Numbered from the stretch's first letter, positions 25,540 to 33,258 are shown. The stretch: 36,812 bases of DNA from Patescibacteria group bacterium (GCA_028288925.1 JAQGHG010000015.1:1-36812), one strand, 5' to 3'. Notes: generated by a model not told the origin, from the sequence alone. Numbers and translations: made by a program.

Positions 25540-26628
25540 CTAGGCCGGGATGGTCCGCGGGTTCACGAGGGCGCTCTCGAAGGCTTCGGGGAGCCGGGCC
25601 CGGAGCTCGGCACGGGAGAATTTTCGTAAGACTTCTTTGGTGATGATGTAATCTTCGATTTCCCGGTACGCTTGGATGAGCTCGTTATTATCGTGGGCGT
25701 TGGGTTCTTGGGCCGGGCCCAAATGAGCGGTGACAGCCCGCACCTTATTGATGGCCGGCTGGATATCGTGCGGATTTGATACTAGCTGGGCGGTTTTGAT
25801 GACGACATCGATGTAGCTGGCATCGGAGGCCAGGCGCTGATGCGACAGAGCCTTGAAGGCGGTGCCGGCGGCCAGCAGCACTAGGCCGGCGATGAGCCCC
25901 GGCGTTACGCCTAGCGCGTGTTGGGCATACCAGTTGTTGATGGGTAGCGAGCTGCTCATGACCCATTCGATACCCCAACCCACCACGCCAATGGCGCTAG
26001 CCGCGGCCAGCCACTTGATGGCACCGGCATAGAACGGCCCTAGGGCCCGGATGATGCGCAAGACGAGCATCAGGGAGGCGGAGGTGAGCACGAGATTCCA
26101 GGCTACTAGGGCGACATAGATATGAAGCTGGGCTTCGGCGGCGGGCGTGTCCGTTACCCGCAGGTGCGGCAATTGGGTAGCTAGGACGGCGGTCATGGCC
26201 GCCAGCCCGAAGACCAGCCAACGGGAGCCGGCCGGCGATTTGACGCTTAGAATCCTGGCAAACCGCCGCATACCCAAGTAACTCGCCCCGGCCGAAAAGA
26301 TGTAGGGCAGCAGGATGAAGCCCCAGCTCACCCATTTGGTGTCGGTGATGTGGAAGAACACCAGCAGAGGTAGTTGTAGCTGGGCAACCCCCAGCAATAT
26401 GATGCCGGCCGAAAGGAATCCATAAGCGATTTTGAACTGAGTCCGGAAGGTGCGAAGGCTGGTGAGAAAATACCAGGCCGCGCAGACTTGGGTAACGAAG
26501 AGGGCGGCCGACATCACCATTTGGTTGCGGAGGTAGAAACCATTTTCGACGGTGTTGGGAGCCAATAAGAAGACCGCGCCGACAACCAGCACAATTATCG
26601 TAAGCGAGATGGTGAAGCTTTTATACAT
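25540..26628 (-). CDS. Membrane protein of an unrecognised 8TM + cytosolic module family (copy B)
   Basis: 362 residues, no family I recognise. Eight membrane helices fill about 1-260. TM3 contains LLGVAQLQLPLLVFF and TM4 is followed by YLGMRRFARIL. A PH pair lies in TQLPHLR after TM5, and YAGAIKW opens TM7. After TM8 a cytosolic helical module (about 268-350) begins YIDVVIKTAQLVS and contains RAVTAHLGP, QAYREIEDYI and LRKFSRAELRARL. All of these recur in genes 26634-27836 and 33972-35125. The layout resembles a membrane sensor with a short cytosolic output or adaptor module; that role is inferred. It starts 5 nt after the stop of copy A (AAGGAG 1 nt before the ATG), so the two form an operon. 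Confidence 0.85.
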   Translation of the reverse strand: MYKSFTISLTIIVLVVGAVFLLAPNTVENGFYLRNQMVMSAALFVTQVCAAWYFLTSLRTFRTQFKIAYGFLSAGIILLGVAQLQLPLLVFFHITDTKWVSWGFILLPYIFSAGASYLGMRRFARILSVKSPAGSRWLVFGLAAMTAVLATQLPHLRVTDTPAAEAQLHIYVALVAWNLVLTSASLMLVLRIIRALGPFYAGAIKWLAAASAIGVVGWGIEWVMSSSLPINNWYAQHALGVTPGLIAGLVLLAAGTAFKALSHQRLASDASYIDVVIKTAQLVSNPHDIQPAINKVRAVTAHLGPAQEPNAHDNNELIQAYREIEDYIITKEVLRKFSRAELRARLPEAFESALVNPRTIPA

Positions 26629-26633
26629 GCTCC

Positions 26634-27836
26634 TTAGACTAATTTGGGCCAGAAGGTTTGCTGGGCGCCATCGGTGAGACGGAGCTTTTGAGCAATGGTC
26701 TGGCGCAATGATTCTTTGCTAAACTTACGAACCTGTTCACGTTCCAGTAAGTAGCGCTCGATATCCAGATAGACTTGCATGAGTATGGCTTCGTCGGCGG
26801 CGGAGAGTTTCTGGCCGGGCCGCATACGGGCGGTCACGTGGCGCAAACGATCGAGTAGCGAGTCGATAGACTGAGTACTCGAGGCGAGGTTGGCCGCGTA
26901 CACCACAATGTCCACCGAAGACAGATCGGACTGTTTCTGGGGGTGAATGGGCTTACCAAAGAAGTTGCGCGCGACCCAGCCCTGCGTGTCGCCGGCGCCG
27001 GCCGTGATGGTACTAAAGCTGTAAGCGGCCCGGAGCATGAAGATCCCGGCGATGAAGAGCGGGATCATGGGAAAGGCGCCGATGAGAAACCACTGCTGGT
27101 CGCCGACCGATAGGATAGCCAAGATGTCGCCGGCGCCGCCAATCACCAGCGCGATAAATGACACCGTCATCCAGGCCAGGGCATTCGCATACATCACGCT
27201 GGCGATACGCTTGACCTGTAAGACGAAAGCCGCGCCCATGGCCATATTAAATACATCAATGATCGTAAGGCCATTGGCGGCATCAAGCTTAAACTCCGAT
27301 GTAACAGTCGGCACATGGGGGGCCATCACGACAGCGGTTAAGACGATGATGAGACCAACTACTTCGAACCAAATCTTGGTCGTAAAGTTGTGAATGCCGA
27401 AGAGTTTCGCAAGCGCGCGGGTGCCCACATAGACCATTATGATAGCTATCATAAAGGGTATGGCGCTCACGCTATTATCCTTCCAATACGTGCTGAAGGT
27501 GACCAAATAAAGAAACAGCGGGAGCTGCAGAAAGGCGATACCTAGGAATGTAAGCGCGATACAGATGAGGATGTAGACACGCTTGAGCTTACTAGTAAAC
27601 CCGCCCAGCCCCATAATAAACAAGACCGAGGCCCCTACGAAGGAGACGGCGGTACCGATGGCCACGGCGAAGTAGGCGTGAAAGGTTAGCCAATCGTTGC
27701 CCTGAGGGGTGGGCAGTATGAACGAGAGAGCCATGACGGCGATGAGGGTCCCAACAACCCCCCATACGGTTACTTTTGCGCGCTGCATGTGGTGCATTAC
27801 TCCTAAGCTAGGGGTTATGATTTGGCTTACGCTCAT
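26634..27836 (-). CDS. Membrane protein of the same 8TM + cytosolic module family (copy A)
   Basis: About 400 residues from ATG 27836 (AGGA a few nt upstream); the open frame reaches 27959, and ATGs at 27797 and 27788 are alternatives. Eight membrane helices: TM3 has FLGIAFLQLPLFLYLVTF, TM4 ends VYVGTRALAKLFGI, MAPHVP follows TM5, YANALAW opens TM7. A Gly-containing linker leads to the cytosolic module (about 315-395): SSVDIVVYAANLASSTQSID, RHVTARMRPGQ, QVYLDIERYL and VRKFSKESLRQTI. Identity with the split copy C in this module is high by eye. No enzymatic motif is visible. It is the first gene of the A-B pair. Confidence 0.87.
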   Translation of the reverse strand: MSVSQIITPSLGVMHHMQRAKVTVWGVVGTLIAVMALSFILPTPQGNDWLTFHAYFAVAIGTAVSFVGASVLFIMGLGGFTSKLKRVYILICIALTFLGIAFLQLPLFLYLVTFSTYWKDNSVSAIPFMIAIIMVYVGTRALAKLFGIHNFTTKIWFEVVGLIIVLTAVVMAPHVPTVTSEFKLDAANGLTIIDVFNMAMGAAFVLQVKRIASVMYANALAWMTVSFIALVIGGAGDILAILSVGDQQWFLIGAFPMIPLFIAGIFMLRAAYSFSTITAGAGDTQGWVARNFFGKPIHPQKQSDLSSVDIVVYAANLASSTQSIDSLLDRLRHVTARMRPGQKLSAADEAILMQVYLDIERYLLEREQVRKFSKESLRQTIAQKLRLTDGAQQTFWPKLV

Positions 27837-27968
27837 CCTCTTCCTTTCGATGGAGCGCGTCAAGCACCCGGAAGACGGCGTACAATAGAGGTAATTGACG
27901 GGGTCCACGGATATGGCACAAGGCGAGAAATTGGCCGGCTTTGTGCGCGGCCTAGGCATGGTGTAGCT

Positions 27969-28400
27969 TTAGCCGAGTTCTTTCCAAAAACAGGCATAAT
28001 CGCTGCCGCGGGTAAAACCGAGCGCCTCATACCTGTCATGGAGTTTGGAATCGCTGGTCGAGGTGTAAACCAATACTTCGTGATGGCCCTTGGACCGTAA
28101 CGCCGCCAGAGCCGCGTCGGAGAGGGCCCGCGCCACTTTGGCTTCGTCGTCAGTGGCGGGGACGCAAAATCGAAACAGCCAGGCCACCCGCCCGTCTTCG
28201 ATGAGCGAGACGGTACCGATGATCCGTCCGGCGCGCTCGGCTACCAGGATGGCATCGGGGTCGGCTTCGACGCGCTTACGGAGGCGCGCGGCCGAATCGC
28301 GCTCTTCGCTAAAAACGCCGCCATACGTATCGGTCCGGCGGTAGAGCGCGGCGAGTTGGTCGTAGTCGGCGGGGCGGTATGTTCGTACGGTAAAATTCAT
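27969..28400 (-). CDS. GNAT family N-acetyltransferase
   Basis: 143 residues of the GCN5-related fold, transferring acetyl from acetyl-CoA to an amine. It opens with FTVRTYRPADYDQLAALYRR (the usual alpha-1 region), then ILVAERAGRIIGTVSLIEDG (beta-4), VAWLFRFCVPATDDEAKVAR (the acetyl-CoA-binding turn, though the Q/RxxGxG loop is degenerate) and HEVLVYTSTSDSKLHDRYEA with LGFTRGSDY at the end. The substrate is unknown. TATTAT lies 6 nt before the ATG with no usable Shine-Dalgarno, so it is predicted leaderless. It is upstream of copy A on the same strand. Confidence 0.88.
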   Translation of the reverse strand: MNFTVRTYRPADYDQLAALYRRTDTYGGVFSEERDSAARLRKRVEADPDAILVAERAGRIIGTVSLIEDGRVAWLFRFCVPATDDEAKVARALSDAALAALRSKGHHEVLVYTSTSDSKLHDRYEALGFTRGSDYACFWKELG

Positions 28401-28406
28401 GGCCTC

Positions 28407-28412
28407 ATAATA
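28407..28412 (-). promoter_or_regulatory. -10 box 6 nt before the GNAT gene (leaderless)
   Basis: On the minus strand TATTAT (28407-28412) ends 6 nt before ATG 28400. GTGACA lies about 19 bp farther upstream as a possible -35. Confidence 0.5.
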
Positions 28413-28428
28413 AGAGACTAGGGAAGCG

Positions 28429-28938
28429 TTATGTCACCTCGTAGCGATTGTGGACCACGCCGCCAGGAAAGGCGTAGCCGGCCCGAAAAGCCAGCCGCAG
28501 GCTCCCCTTGTAGCTGCCGAGGAGGGGCGTGCCGGCGCCGAGGATGATGGGATAGACGCTGATCCAGGCCTCGTCGATGAAGTTGGCCTCGGCGAAGAGG
28601 CCGTTGATCTGGCCGCCGCCGGAGAGCACGGCCGTGGCGTGGCCGTCGTCGTGGAGGCGGCGCATGAGTTCCATGGGTCCGCCCGTGACGTAAACGATGG
28701 CCGGATCATAGCTGAGGATGTCGCGGTTGCGCGTGAGAATGTAGGTGGTGGTGCCGGGGATGGGATAGTTTTGGCCGCGGTACTGATCGAAGGTACGGCG
28801 GCCCACTACCACCGCGCCGGCACTGACGGCGAGCTTGGTAAACTGGCGGTCGTCTTCGGGCGTCACGAAGTCGGAGCTGCCGCGCGCGTCGGCGATATAG
28901 CCGTCGAGCGACACGGCGGGATACCAGATGAGTTTCAT
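28429..28938 (-). CDS. RibD C-terminal / dihydrofolate reductase-like protein
   Basis: 169 residues of the RibD-C/DHFR-like reductase family, stand-alone NADPH-dependent reductases found widely outside the riboflavin pathway. The signature is visible: VSLDGYIADARGS near the start, AGAVVVGRRTFDQY, YILTRNRDI, YVTGGPMELMRRLHDDG, VLSGGGQINGLF and the end ISVYPIILGAGTPLLG. No riboflavin genes are nearby, so the substrate is open. The ATG overlaps the stop of the cyclase gene (ATGA), giving a coupled pair with it. Confidence 0.9.
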   Translation of the reverse strand: MKLIWYPAVSLDGYIADARGSSDFVTPEDDRQFTKLAVSAGAVVVGRRTFDQYRGQNYPIPGTTTYILTRNRDILSYDPAIVYVTGGPMELMRRLHDDGHATAVLSGGGQINGLFAEANFIDEAWISVYPIILGAGTPLLGSYKGSLRLAFRAGYAFPGGVVHNRYEVT

Positions 28939-29540
28939 AGGATTGTCGCAATCACGCGAGCCGGCGCGGCATCGACGTCGAGGCGGAGCGGCAGAGCAGT
29001 GATAGTAAATGTGCGGCCGGCTAGCCGATCGAGATTGGTGAGGTTTTCAATGATGAGCACATCCCCGCCCAACAGTATTTTGTGAATCGGGAAGGGTGGA
29101 TAATCGGGACCGCACATGTCCATACCTACTAAGCTCACTTGCCGTTCGACTAAATAATGGGCCACCTCGGCGGGGATGGGAGTGAACTTCTCGAAGTAAT
29201 CTGTCTTTTCGTACCGCTCAATCATACCGGTATGAAATATCACTATGTCGCCGGCCTTTAAGCCGAGCTTGCGAATGTCAGCCAGATTGTATCCCTGGCG
29301 TACATCGATATACACCCCCCGGCCGACAAAGCGTTCGACGGGATAGGCGTCGAGATTATGGCCTCCAGAAATCATATGCGAAGGCGCGTCAATGTGCGTC
29401 CCTACATGAGTCGCGAGAGTCACCAAATGATCTTGAAAGCCGTCTTGCTCAATATTGGTAACCGGCTTGACCCTGACCGCCGGATCGCCGGGGTACACGG
29501 GCGTCTGATTGGTGAGCCTGACGGAGAGATCGATGTGCAT
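28935..29540 (-). CDS. Cyclase family / kynurenine formamidase-like hydrolase
   Basis: 201 residues from ATG 29540. The family's metal-binding signature HVGTHIDAPSH lies at residues 45-55, with TPVYPGDP before it and GDIVIFHTGM after it. A second metal-site region reads GMDMCGPDYPP and a C-terminal segment IIENLTNLDRL. The family includes arylformamidase and other amide or lactone hydrolases; substrate not predictable. The frame stays open to 29615, but the -10 box 6 nt before 29540 makes that the likely start. It is coupled to the RibD-C-like gene downstream. Confidence 0.9.
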   Translation of the reverse strand: MHIDLSVRLTNQTPVYPGDPAVRVKPVTNIEQDGFQDHLVTLATHVGTHIDAPSHMISGGHNLDAYPVERFVGRGVYIDVRQGYNLADIRKLGLKAGDIVIFHTGMIERYEKTDYFEKFTPIPAEVAHYLVERQVSLVGMDMCGPDYPPFPIHKILLGGDVLIIENLTNLDRLAGRTFTITALPLRLDVDAAPARVIATIL

Positions 29541-29546
29541 GGTCTC

Positions 29547-29555
29547 ATGATAGCA
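29547..29555 (-). promoter_or_regulatory. Extended -10 promoter of the cyclase gene (leaderless)
   Basis: On the minus strand TGC (29553-29555) precedes TATCAT (29547-29552), which ends 6 nt before ATG 29540. No -35 is seen, in keeping with an extended -10 element. Confidence 0.5.
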
Positions 29556-29600
29556 AATATAACTCGGCGGCGAGGCGGACCGGCACGATGTCTCGCATAA

Positions 29601-29637
29601 GAACTCGCGGAGCAACTGGGGGCTCCTCCGCGAGTTC
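29601..29637 (-). terminator. Perfect 12-bp hairpin after the orphan gene
   Basis: GAACTCGCGGAG (29601-29612) pairs with CTCCGCGAGTTC (29626-29637) around a 13-nt loop, 20 bp past the stop of gene 29658-30116. An alternative inner pairing GGAGC/GCTCC is possible. No U-tract follows on the minus strand. Confidence 0.6.
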
Positions 29638-29657
29638 CGACCCCATATCGCGAAGGT

Positions 29658-30116
29658 CTAGCCTTCTGGGTTGACTCGGCGAACTAGTCTCAGCCAGCAT
29701 TCCCCCATTTCCCAAGCGCCAGAACCGCTCGTGAATAGGAGGCGGGTCCTGGGAAGCTCGATGTCGCCCACTTGGCTCAAAACGTAGTAACCGATCTGTG
29801 GGTAACTCCCCTCCCTGAGGCCAACTCCGTGGTTTCCCAGATGTTTTGTGAGCTTGCTCTGAAAGCCTGAGACCGGCCTGAATGTCCCGAGCTCCCATTC
29901 GCCCCACGGGGCTTCTACGATCAGGGTTCCGTCCCATGCCAGGAAGAGGATTCCCCGAGTATTCCACAGCTCGTTGGACTTAGGTAGGTTGCTGCGGTCG
30001 ATTTGGGTGAACTTCCAGGAGAGGATTTCGGCAAAGTTCCACATGGCGAGGAAGATCTCCCAAGCCTCTCCATCGGCCAGAAGAGGGTGAAAGGATCCCT
30101 CGGATATCGCGTCCAC
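29658..30116 (-). CDS. Orphan Trp-rich soluble protein
   Basis: 152 residues with no recognised family, no signal peptide and no membrane helix. It is rich in Trp and Gly and seems mainly beta-stranded (RGILFLAWDGTLIVEAPWGE, WELGTFRPVSGF, RTRLLFTSGSGAWEMGECWL). The start is GTG at 30116, supported by AAGGAG 8 nt upstream. CATAAT at about 30167-30172 on the minus strand is a possible -10. It ends in a perfect hairpin. Its Shine-Dalgarno-led start and hairpin end match the other family-orphan genes of the window and contrast with the leaderless neighbours. Confidence 0.7.
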   Translation of the reverse strand: MDAISEGSFHPLLADGEAWEIFLAMWNFAEILSWKFTQIDRSNLPKSNELWNTRGILFLAWDGTLIVEAPWGEWELGTFRPVSGFQSKLTKHLGNHGVGLREGSYPQIGYYVLSQVGDIELPRTRLLFTSGSGAWEMGECWLRLVRRVNPEG

Positions 30117-30229
30117 GGGTGCGGCTCCTTCGATCGAACTGCCGGGTTTTTTTAAAGGCCGCGTGTATTATGGCGCGGAGCTACTTCTTAATACAGTGTC
30201 ATTTTGGAGAATAATTCATGGGGGGGGCA

Positions 30230-30712
30230 CTAAGCCTTGTCGACCCGCAAGGTCTGTTCTAGGAGCTTGGTGATGCGGTCGTTGGCGGCCTTGAGCTGGC
30301 GTTCGGTTTCTTTGAGCTTGGTGATGTCCTGCATTACATTTACCGACAAAATAACCTTGCCCTCGGCGTCTACGACGGGCATGGCCTTGAGCGACGTCCA
30401 TCGCATGCCTTCGTAATGAGGGGCGGCGTAGCCGACGATCATCTCCGGCTCCTCTACCCCCTGCAGCGCCTGGCGGCCTGGGAGTTGCGCGACGGGAATG
30501 GCGCGGCCTTGCTCGTCGTAGAATCTGAACCCTTCGATAATTTTCGCACCGCCTTTGCGCAGAGCATCTTCGGGGCCGGCACAATTCATCATACGGGCAG
30601 CGACCCGGTTTACAAATACGAGCTTACCGGAAGGGTCCTGGACGGTAATGCCATGGGCAATGCCGTGGAGGATTTGGTTGAGCTGATCAATGTCGCTGAT
30701 TAATCGCTGCAT
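30230..30712 (-). CDS. Single PAS-domain protein with C-terminal coiled coil
   Basis: 160 residues from ATG 30712. A PAS domain spans about 10-125: GITVQDPSGKLVFVNRVAAR, then DEQGRAIPVAQLP and RWTSLKAMPVVDAEGKVILS ending VNVMQDIT, the usual PAS C-terminal strand. The tail LKETERQLKAANDRITKLLE is a coiled coil that would dimerise or connect to a partner. No kinase, GGDEF or HTH output is attached, so it may be a free-standing sensor or adaptor. The open frame extends to 30889, across the divergent HIT gene, but TATAAT 7 nt before 30712 fixes the start. Confidence 0.85.
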   Translation of the reverse strand: MQRLISDIDQLNQILHGIAHGITVQDPSGKLVFVNRVAARMMNCAGPEDALRKGGAKIIEGFRFYDEQGRAIPVAQLPGRQALQGVEEPEMIVGYAAPHYEGMRWTSLKAMPVVDAEGKVILSVNVMQDITKLKETERQLKAANDRITKLLEQTLRVDKA

Positions 30713-30719
30713 ATCGCTT

Positions 30720-30727
30720 ATTATAAT
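30720..30727. promoter_or_regulatory. Self-complementary -10 box serving both directions
   Basis: ATTATAAT (30720-30727) is its own reverse complement, so both strands read TATAAT. On the minus strand it ends 7 nt before the PAS ATG at 30712. On the plus strand it ends 6 nt before ATG 30734 (four codons, MRNT, then TGA), with the HIT start at 30749 overlapping after the stop (TGAATG). The two divergent genes thus appear to share one -10 element. Confidence 0.65.
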
Positions 30728-30748
30728 GGATATATGAGGAACACGTGA

Positions 30749-31237
30749 ATGTTTAACCACGCCCCTGTGGATTATTTTTGTCTGTTTTGCTCGTTGCTCG
30801 CGGGAGAGGATGACAAACGAGTTTATTCGAAGCCGGCCGACATTATCTACCAGGATGACTTCGTGACGGCTTTTATTGCCTCGCATCAATTAAAGAATAA
30901 TCCCGGACTCGTGATTGTCATTCCCAACGAGCATGTTGAGAATATTTATGACTTGCCGGATGAGCTGTCCGCCAAGATTCACCAACTCGAGAAACGGCTG
31001 TGCATTGCCGTGCGGGAGGCTTACCCATGCGTGGGCAACGTGATCCGCCAGCATAATGAGCCGATCGAAGGAGCGAAGTGTAAAGGACAAGATGTGCTGC
31101 ACTATCATCTGCAGATTATCCCCCGCTACTCGGACGACCGGATGTACGAGTATGCCGAAGATGGCGAACGCTACCTCATGCCCGAAGATGAGCGGCGGCA
31201 GTATGTAGAGCTGCTTCGCGATAAGCTCGCCTTGTGA
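30749..31237 (+). CDS. HIT-family protein (HxHxQ type)
   Basis: 162 residues of the histidine-triad superfamily, which hydrolyse or transfer nucleoside monophosphates. The zinc pair CLFC lies at 11-14. ADIIYQDDFVTAFIASHQ and NPGLVIVIPNEHVENIYDLP follow. The active site DVLHYHLQIIPRY (about 114-126) has HxHxQ, as in GalT-like and some HIT branches, where the third His is replaced. AGGA lies 9 nt before ATG 30749 within a leader of only about 15 nt. It shares the ATTATAAT promoter region with the divergent PAS gene and ends 4 nt before the convergent glycosyltransferase. Confidence 0.92.
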   Translation: MFNHAPVDYFCLFCSLLAGEDDKRVYSKPADIIYQDDFVTAFIASHQLKNNPGLVIVIPNEHVENIYDLPDELSAKIHQLEKRLCIAVREAYPCVGNVIRQHNEPIEGAKCKGQDVLHYHLQIIPRYSDDRMYEYAEDGERYLMPEDERRQYVELLRDKLAL

Positions 31238-31241
31238 AGAT

Positions 31242-32369
31242 CTATACCTGAGTCCAGACAGGGGCAAGCGGCTCTGTGGCCGGGGCATGGAACTGAGCAT
31301 AGGCTTTTTCGAAGGCGGCGGCGTAGTCTTTTACCATCCGGGCGCTGGAGAAGTTCTTCTCTACATGCTTGCGGCAGTGCGTGCGCGGAATCTGGTCGAT
31401 TTTCCCCACGGCGGCCGCCATTTCGGCGATGGTGTCGACAATGAAGCCGGTTTTACCGTCGCGGACAATCTCCGGCACCGCCCCCCGGCGCGTCGCGATC
31501 ACGGGGGTGCCGCACGACATCGCCTCGATCATGGTGAGGCCGAAGGGCTCTTCCCATTGGATGGGGGCGAGCAAGGCCTGGGCCTTTTGATAGTAAGCTA
31601 CGATGGAATCTCGCTCCATGAAGCCCAAATAAAGGATTTTGTCGTTCAGGTGGGGTTTTACCTGGGTGGCGAAATAGTCTTTCTGATTGGCGTACACCGC
31701 TCCAATGATCAGCAAGCGGCTGCCGGTCTCTTCGGCTACCTGAATGGCCTCTCTGACACCTTTTTCGGGCATAATGCGTCCGGCGAAGAGCAGATAATCG
31801 CCGGCTGATTCGGAGTAGGTAAAGAAATTGGGGTCGATACCGTTGTGGACCGTGGCCAGGTAGGGCAGATCGGGGGCGGTGACTCGCTGTCTATCGGAGG
31901 TTGAAATATAGAACTGATTGGGGCTCCCATACATTTGCGTGGCTTCGCGGAAGCGCGCGGCGATCGGGTCATGGGTGGTGTAGACCACCGGAACCGTGGG
32001 ATAAAGTCTAGCGAACGGAAGGGCGGCTTCCGGGTGGTGAAAGTGCAGGAGATCGTATTCGCCGCGGCTGGCGCGTTCAAACATCTCGTGCGCCATATAT
32101 TGGTCCCAAAGCCCGAGAATATTGTGCGATGTCTTGGCCTCTTCGGCCGCGATAGTCGCGAGATCGCCCATATTACGGATGAGGGGCGCGAGGTTAAGAG
32201 TCTCGACCGCGGTGTCGAGCTGGGTGCCGTTAGGGCCAAAGAAGGTGACATCGTGCCCAGCCTTGGACAGGCCTTCGGCGACCGCGACGGCAATGTCGCT
32301 AGGGGCATTAATCATGTCGGTCGGATGAGGTGCGGGCAGGTAACCACGGGCCATGGTGGCGATTTTCAT
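31242..32369 (-). CDS. Glycosyltransferase family 4 (GT-B fold)
   Basis: 375 residues that transfer a sugar from an activated donor, probably to a lipid, cell-wall or solute acceptor. The N-terminal Rossmann domain has the family start KIATMARGYLPAP and HFHHPEAALPFARL. The C-terminal domain has LLFAGRIMPEKGVREAIQVA, LYLGFMERDSIVAYY and the donor-binding EEPFGLTMIEAMSCGTPVIA (about 269-288). AGGAG lies 6 nt before the ATG, so this gene is Shine-Dalgarno-led. TATACT at about 32418-32423 on the minus strand is a possible -10. Donor and acceptor are not predictable. Confidence 0.93.
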   Translation of the reverse strand: MKIATMARGYLPAPHPTDMINAPSDIAVAVAEGLSKAGHDVTFFGPNGTQLDTAVETLNLAPLIRNMGDLATIAAEEAKTSHNILGLWDQYMAHEMFERASRGEYDLLHFHHPEAALPFARLYPTVPVVYTTHDPIAARFREATQMYGSPNQFYISTSDRQRVTAPDLPYLATVHNGIDPNFFTYSESAGDYLLFAGRIMPEKGVREAIQVAEETGSRLLIIGAVYANQKDYFATQVKPHLNDKILYLGFMERDSIVAYYQKAQALLAPIQWEEPFGLTMIEAMSCGTPVIATRRGAVPEIVRDGKTGFIVDTIAEMAAAVGKIDQIPRTHCRKHVEKNFSSARMVKDYAAAFEKAYAQFHAPATEPLAPVWTQV

Positions 32370-32470
32370 CTAGAGCTCCTTAAGTTGTACTCCCACGACG
32401 TATCTTACAGCGAGAGCAGTATAGCGCGAGGACGGCCAGATGTATCTGTGCATTATTACAGCATAAGGGG

Positions 32471-33253
32471 TTAGGAATGCGCGTCGGGCTCCGGCTGGCA
32501 ACGCGGACAGTGGAAGGCCGTGCCTTGGGCTGTGAGCGGGCCGTGGCAGCGGGGGCAGATTTGGTCGGTGTGGCGGTGCGGAATGAGCCAATCGTCCGGG
32601 AAGCGCTCAGGGTCGGCATCGAGGGTAATGGCTTCGTCGGTGAGGCGGCGTGTGAGCTGGTGGAGGCGCGCGGATTCGGCCTCGCTGAGGGCGCTGAATT
32701 TGGTGTGAGGATTGAGCCTGGCCTGCCACAGAAACTCGTCCGCGTACTTGCCGCCGATGCCGGCGATGAGCTTCTGGTCCATCAGCACGTCGCGGACGCC
32801 GCGGCGTTTGGCGCGGAGGGTGGTGACGAAATATTCCTCGGGAATGTCCAGGAGGTCGGGACCGAGGGCTTTTTCGGCTTTGAGACCAATGAATTCGCGC
32901 ACGTAGATTTTGCCGAGATGGCGCTGGTCGCTCATCACCAGGCGCCGGCCGTCGGCGAAGTGGAGGACGAAACAGGCGAACTTGGGGAGCTCATCGCCGG
33001 GCGTCAGCAGGCGGAGCTTGCCGGTGAGGCCGAGGTGGGTGATGAGCTGCTCCGGCGCGCCGGCGTCCCATACAAGCCACTTGCCGTAGCGACTAATGCT
33101 GGTGATGGCGCGCCCCACCAGAAGACCTTCGAGAGCTTGCGTCTCGGCCCGGACCACCCGAAGATCCACCGCTTCGACCCGGGCGATGGGTTGGCCTACG
33201 ATTTCGCGGGTAAATTGGCGCTTATAGACTTCGAGTTCGGGGAGGGAGGGCAT
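32471..33253 (-). CDS. Fpg/Nei-family DNA glycosylase with altered key residues
   Basis: 260 residues aligned along the whole Fpg fold: N-terminal MPSLPELEVYKR, GKWLVW (Lys58), HLGLTGKLRL, the H2TH region DQKLIAGIGGKYADEFLWQA, and a zinc finger with Cys233, Cys236, Cys249 and Cys252. Pro2, the catalytic nucleophile, and Lys58 are retained. Compared with E. coli Fpg, Glu3 (proton donor/acid) is Ser3, Asn in GVGN is Gly168, and the zinc-finger Arg before FYC is Gly244. These three are usually essential, so the enzyme may be inactive, altered in specificity or a divergent subfamily. It starts 5 nt after the SGNH gene (GAAGG near the start), forming an operon with it. Confidence 0.88.
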   Translation of the reverse strand: MPSLPELEVYKRQFTREIVGQPIARVEAVDLRVVRAETQALEGLLVGRAITSISRYGKWLVWDAGAPEQLITHLGLTGKLRLLTPGDELPKFACFVLHFADGRRLVMSDQRHLGKIYVREFIGLKAEKALGPDLLDIPEEYFVTTLRAKRRGVRDVLMDQKLIAGIGGKYADEFLWQARLNPHTKFSALSEAESARLHQLTRRLTDEAITLDADPERFPDDWLIPHRHTDQICPRCHGPLTAQGTAFHCPRCQPEPDAHS

Positions 33254-33258
33254 ACGTA

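Noticed and set aside
27822-28100. 92-codon plus-strand open frame between copy A and the GNAT gene
   Set aside because: It overlaps both minus-strand genes, shows no family resemblance and has no ribosome site.
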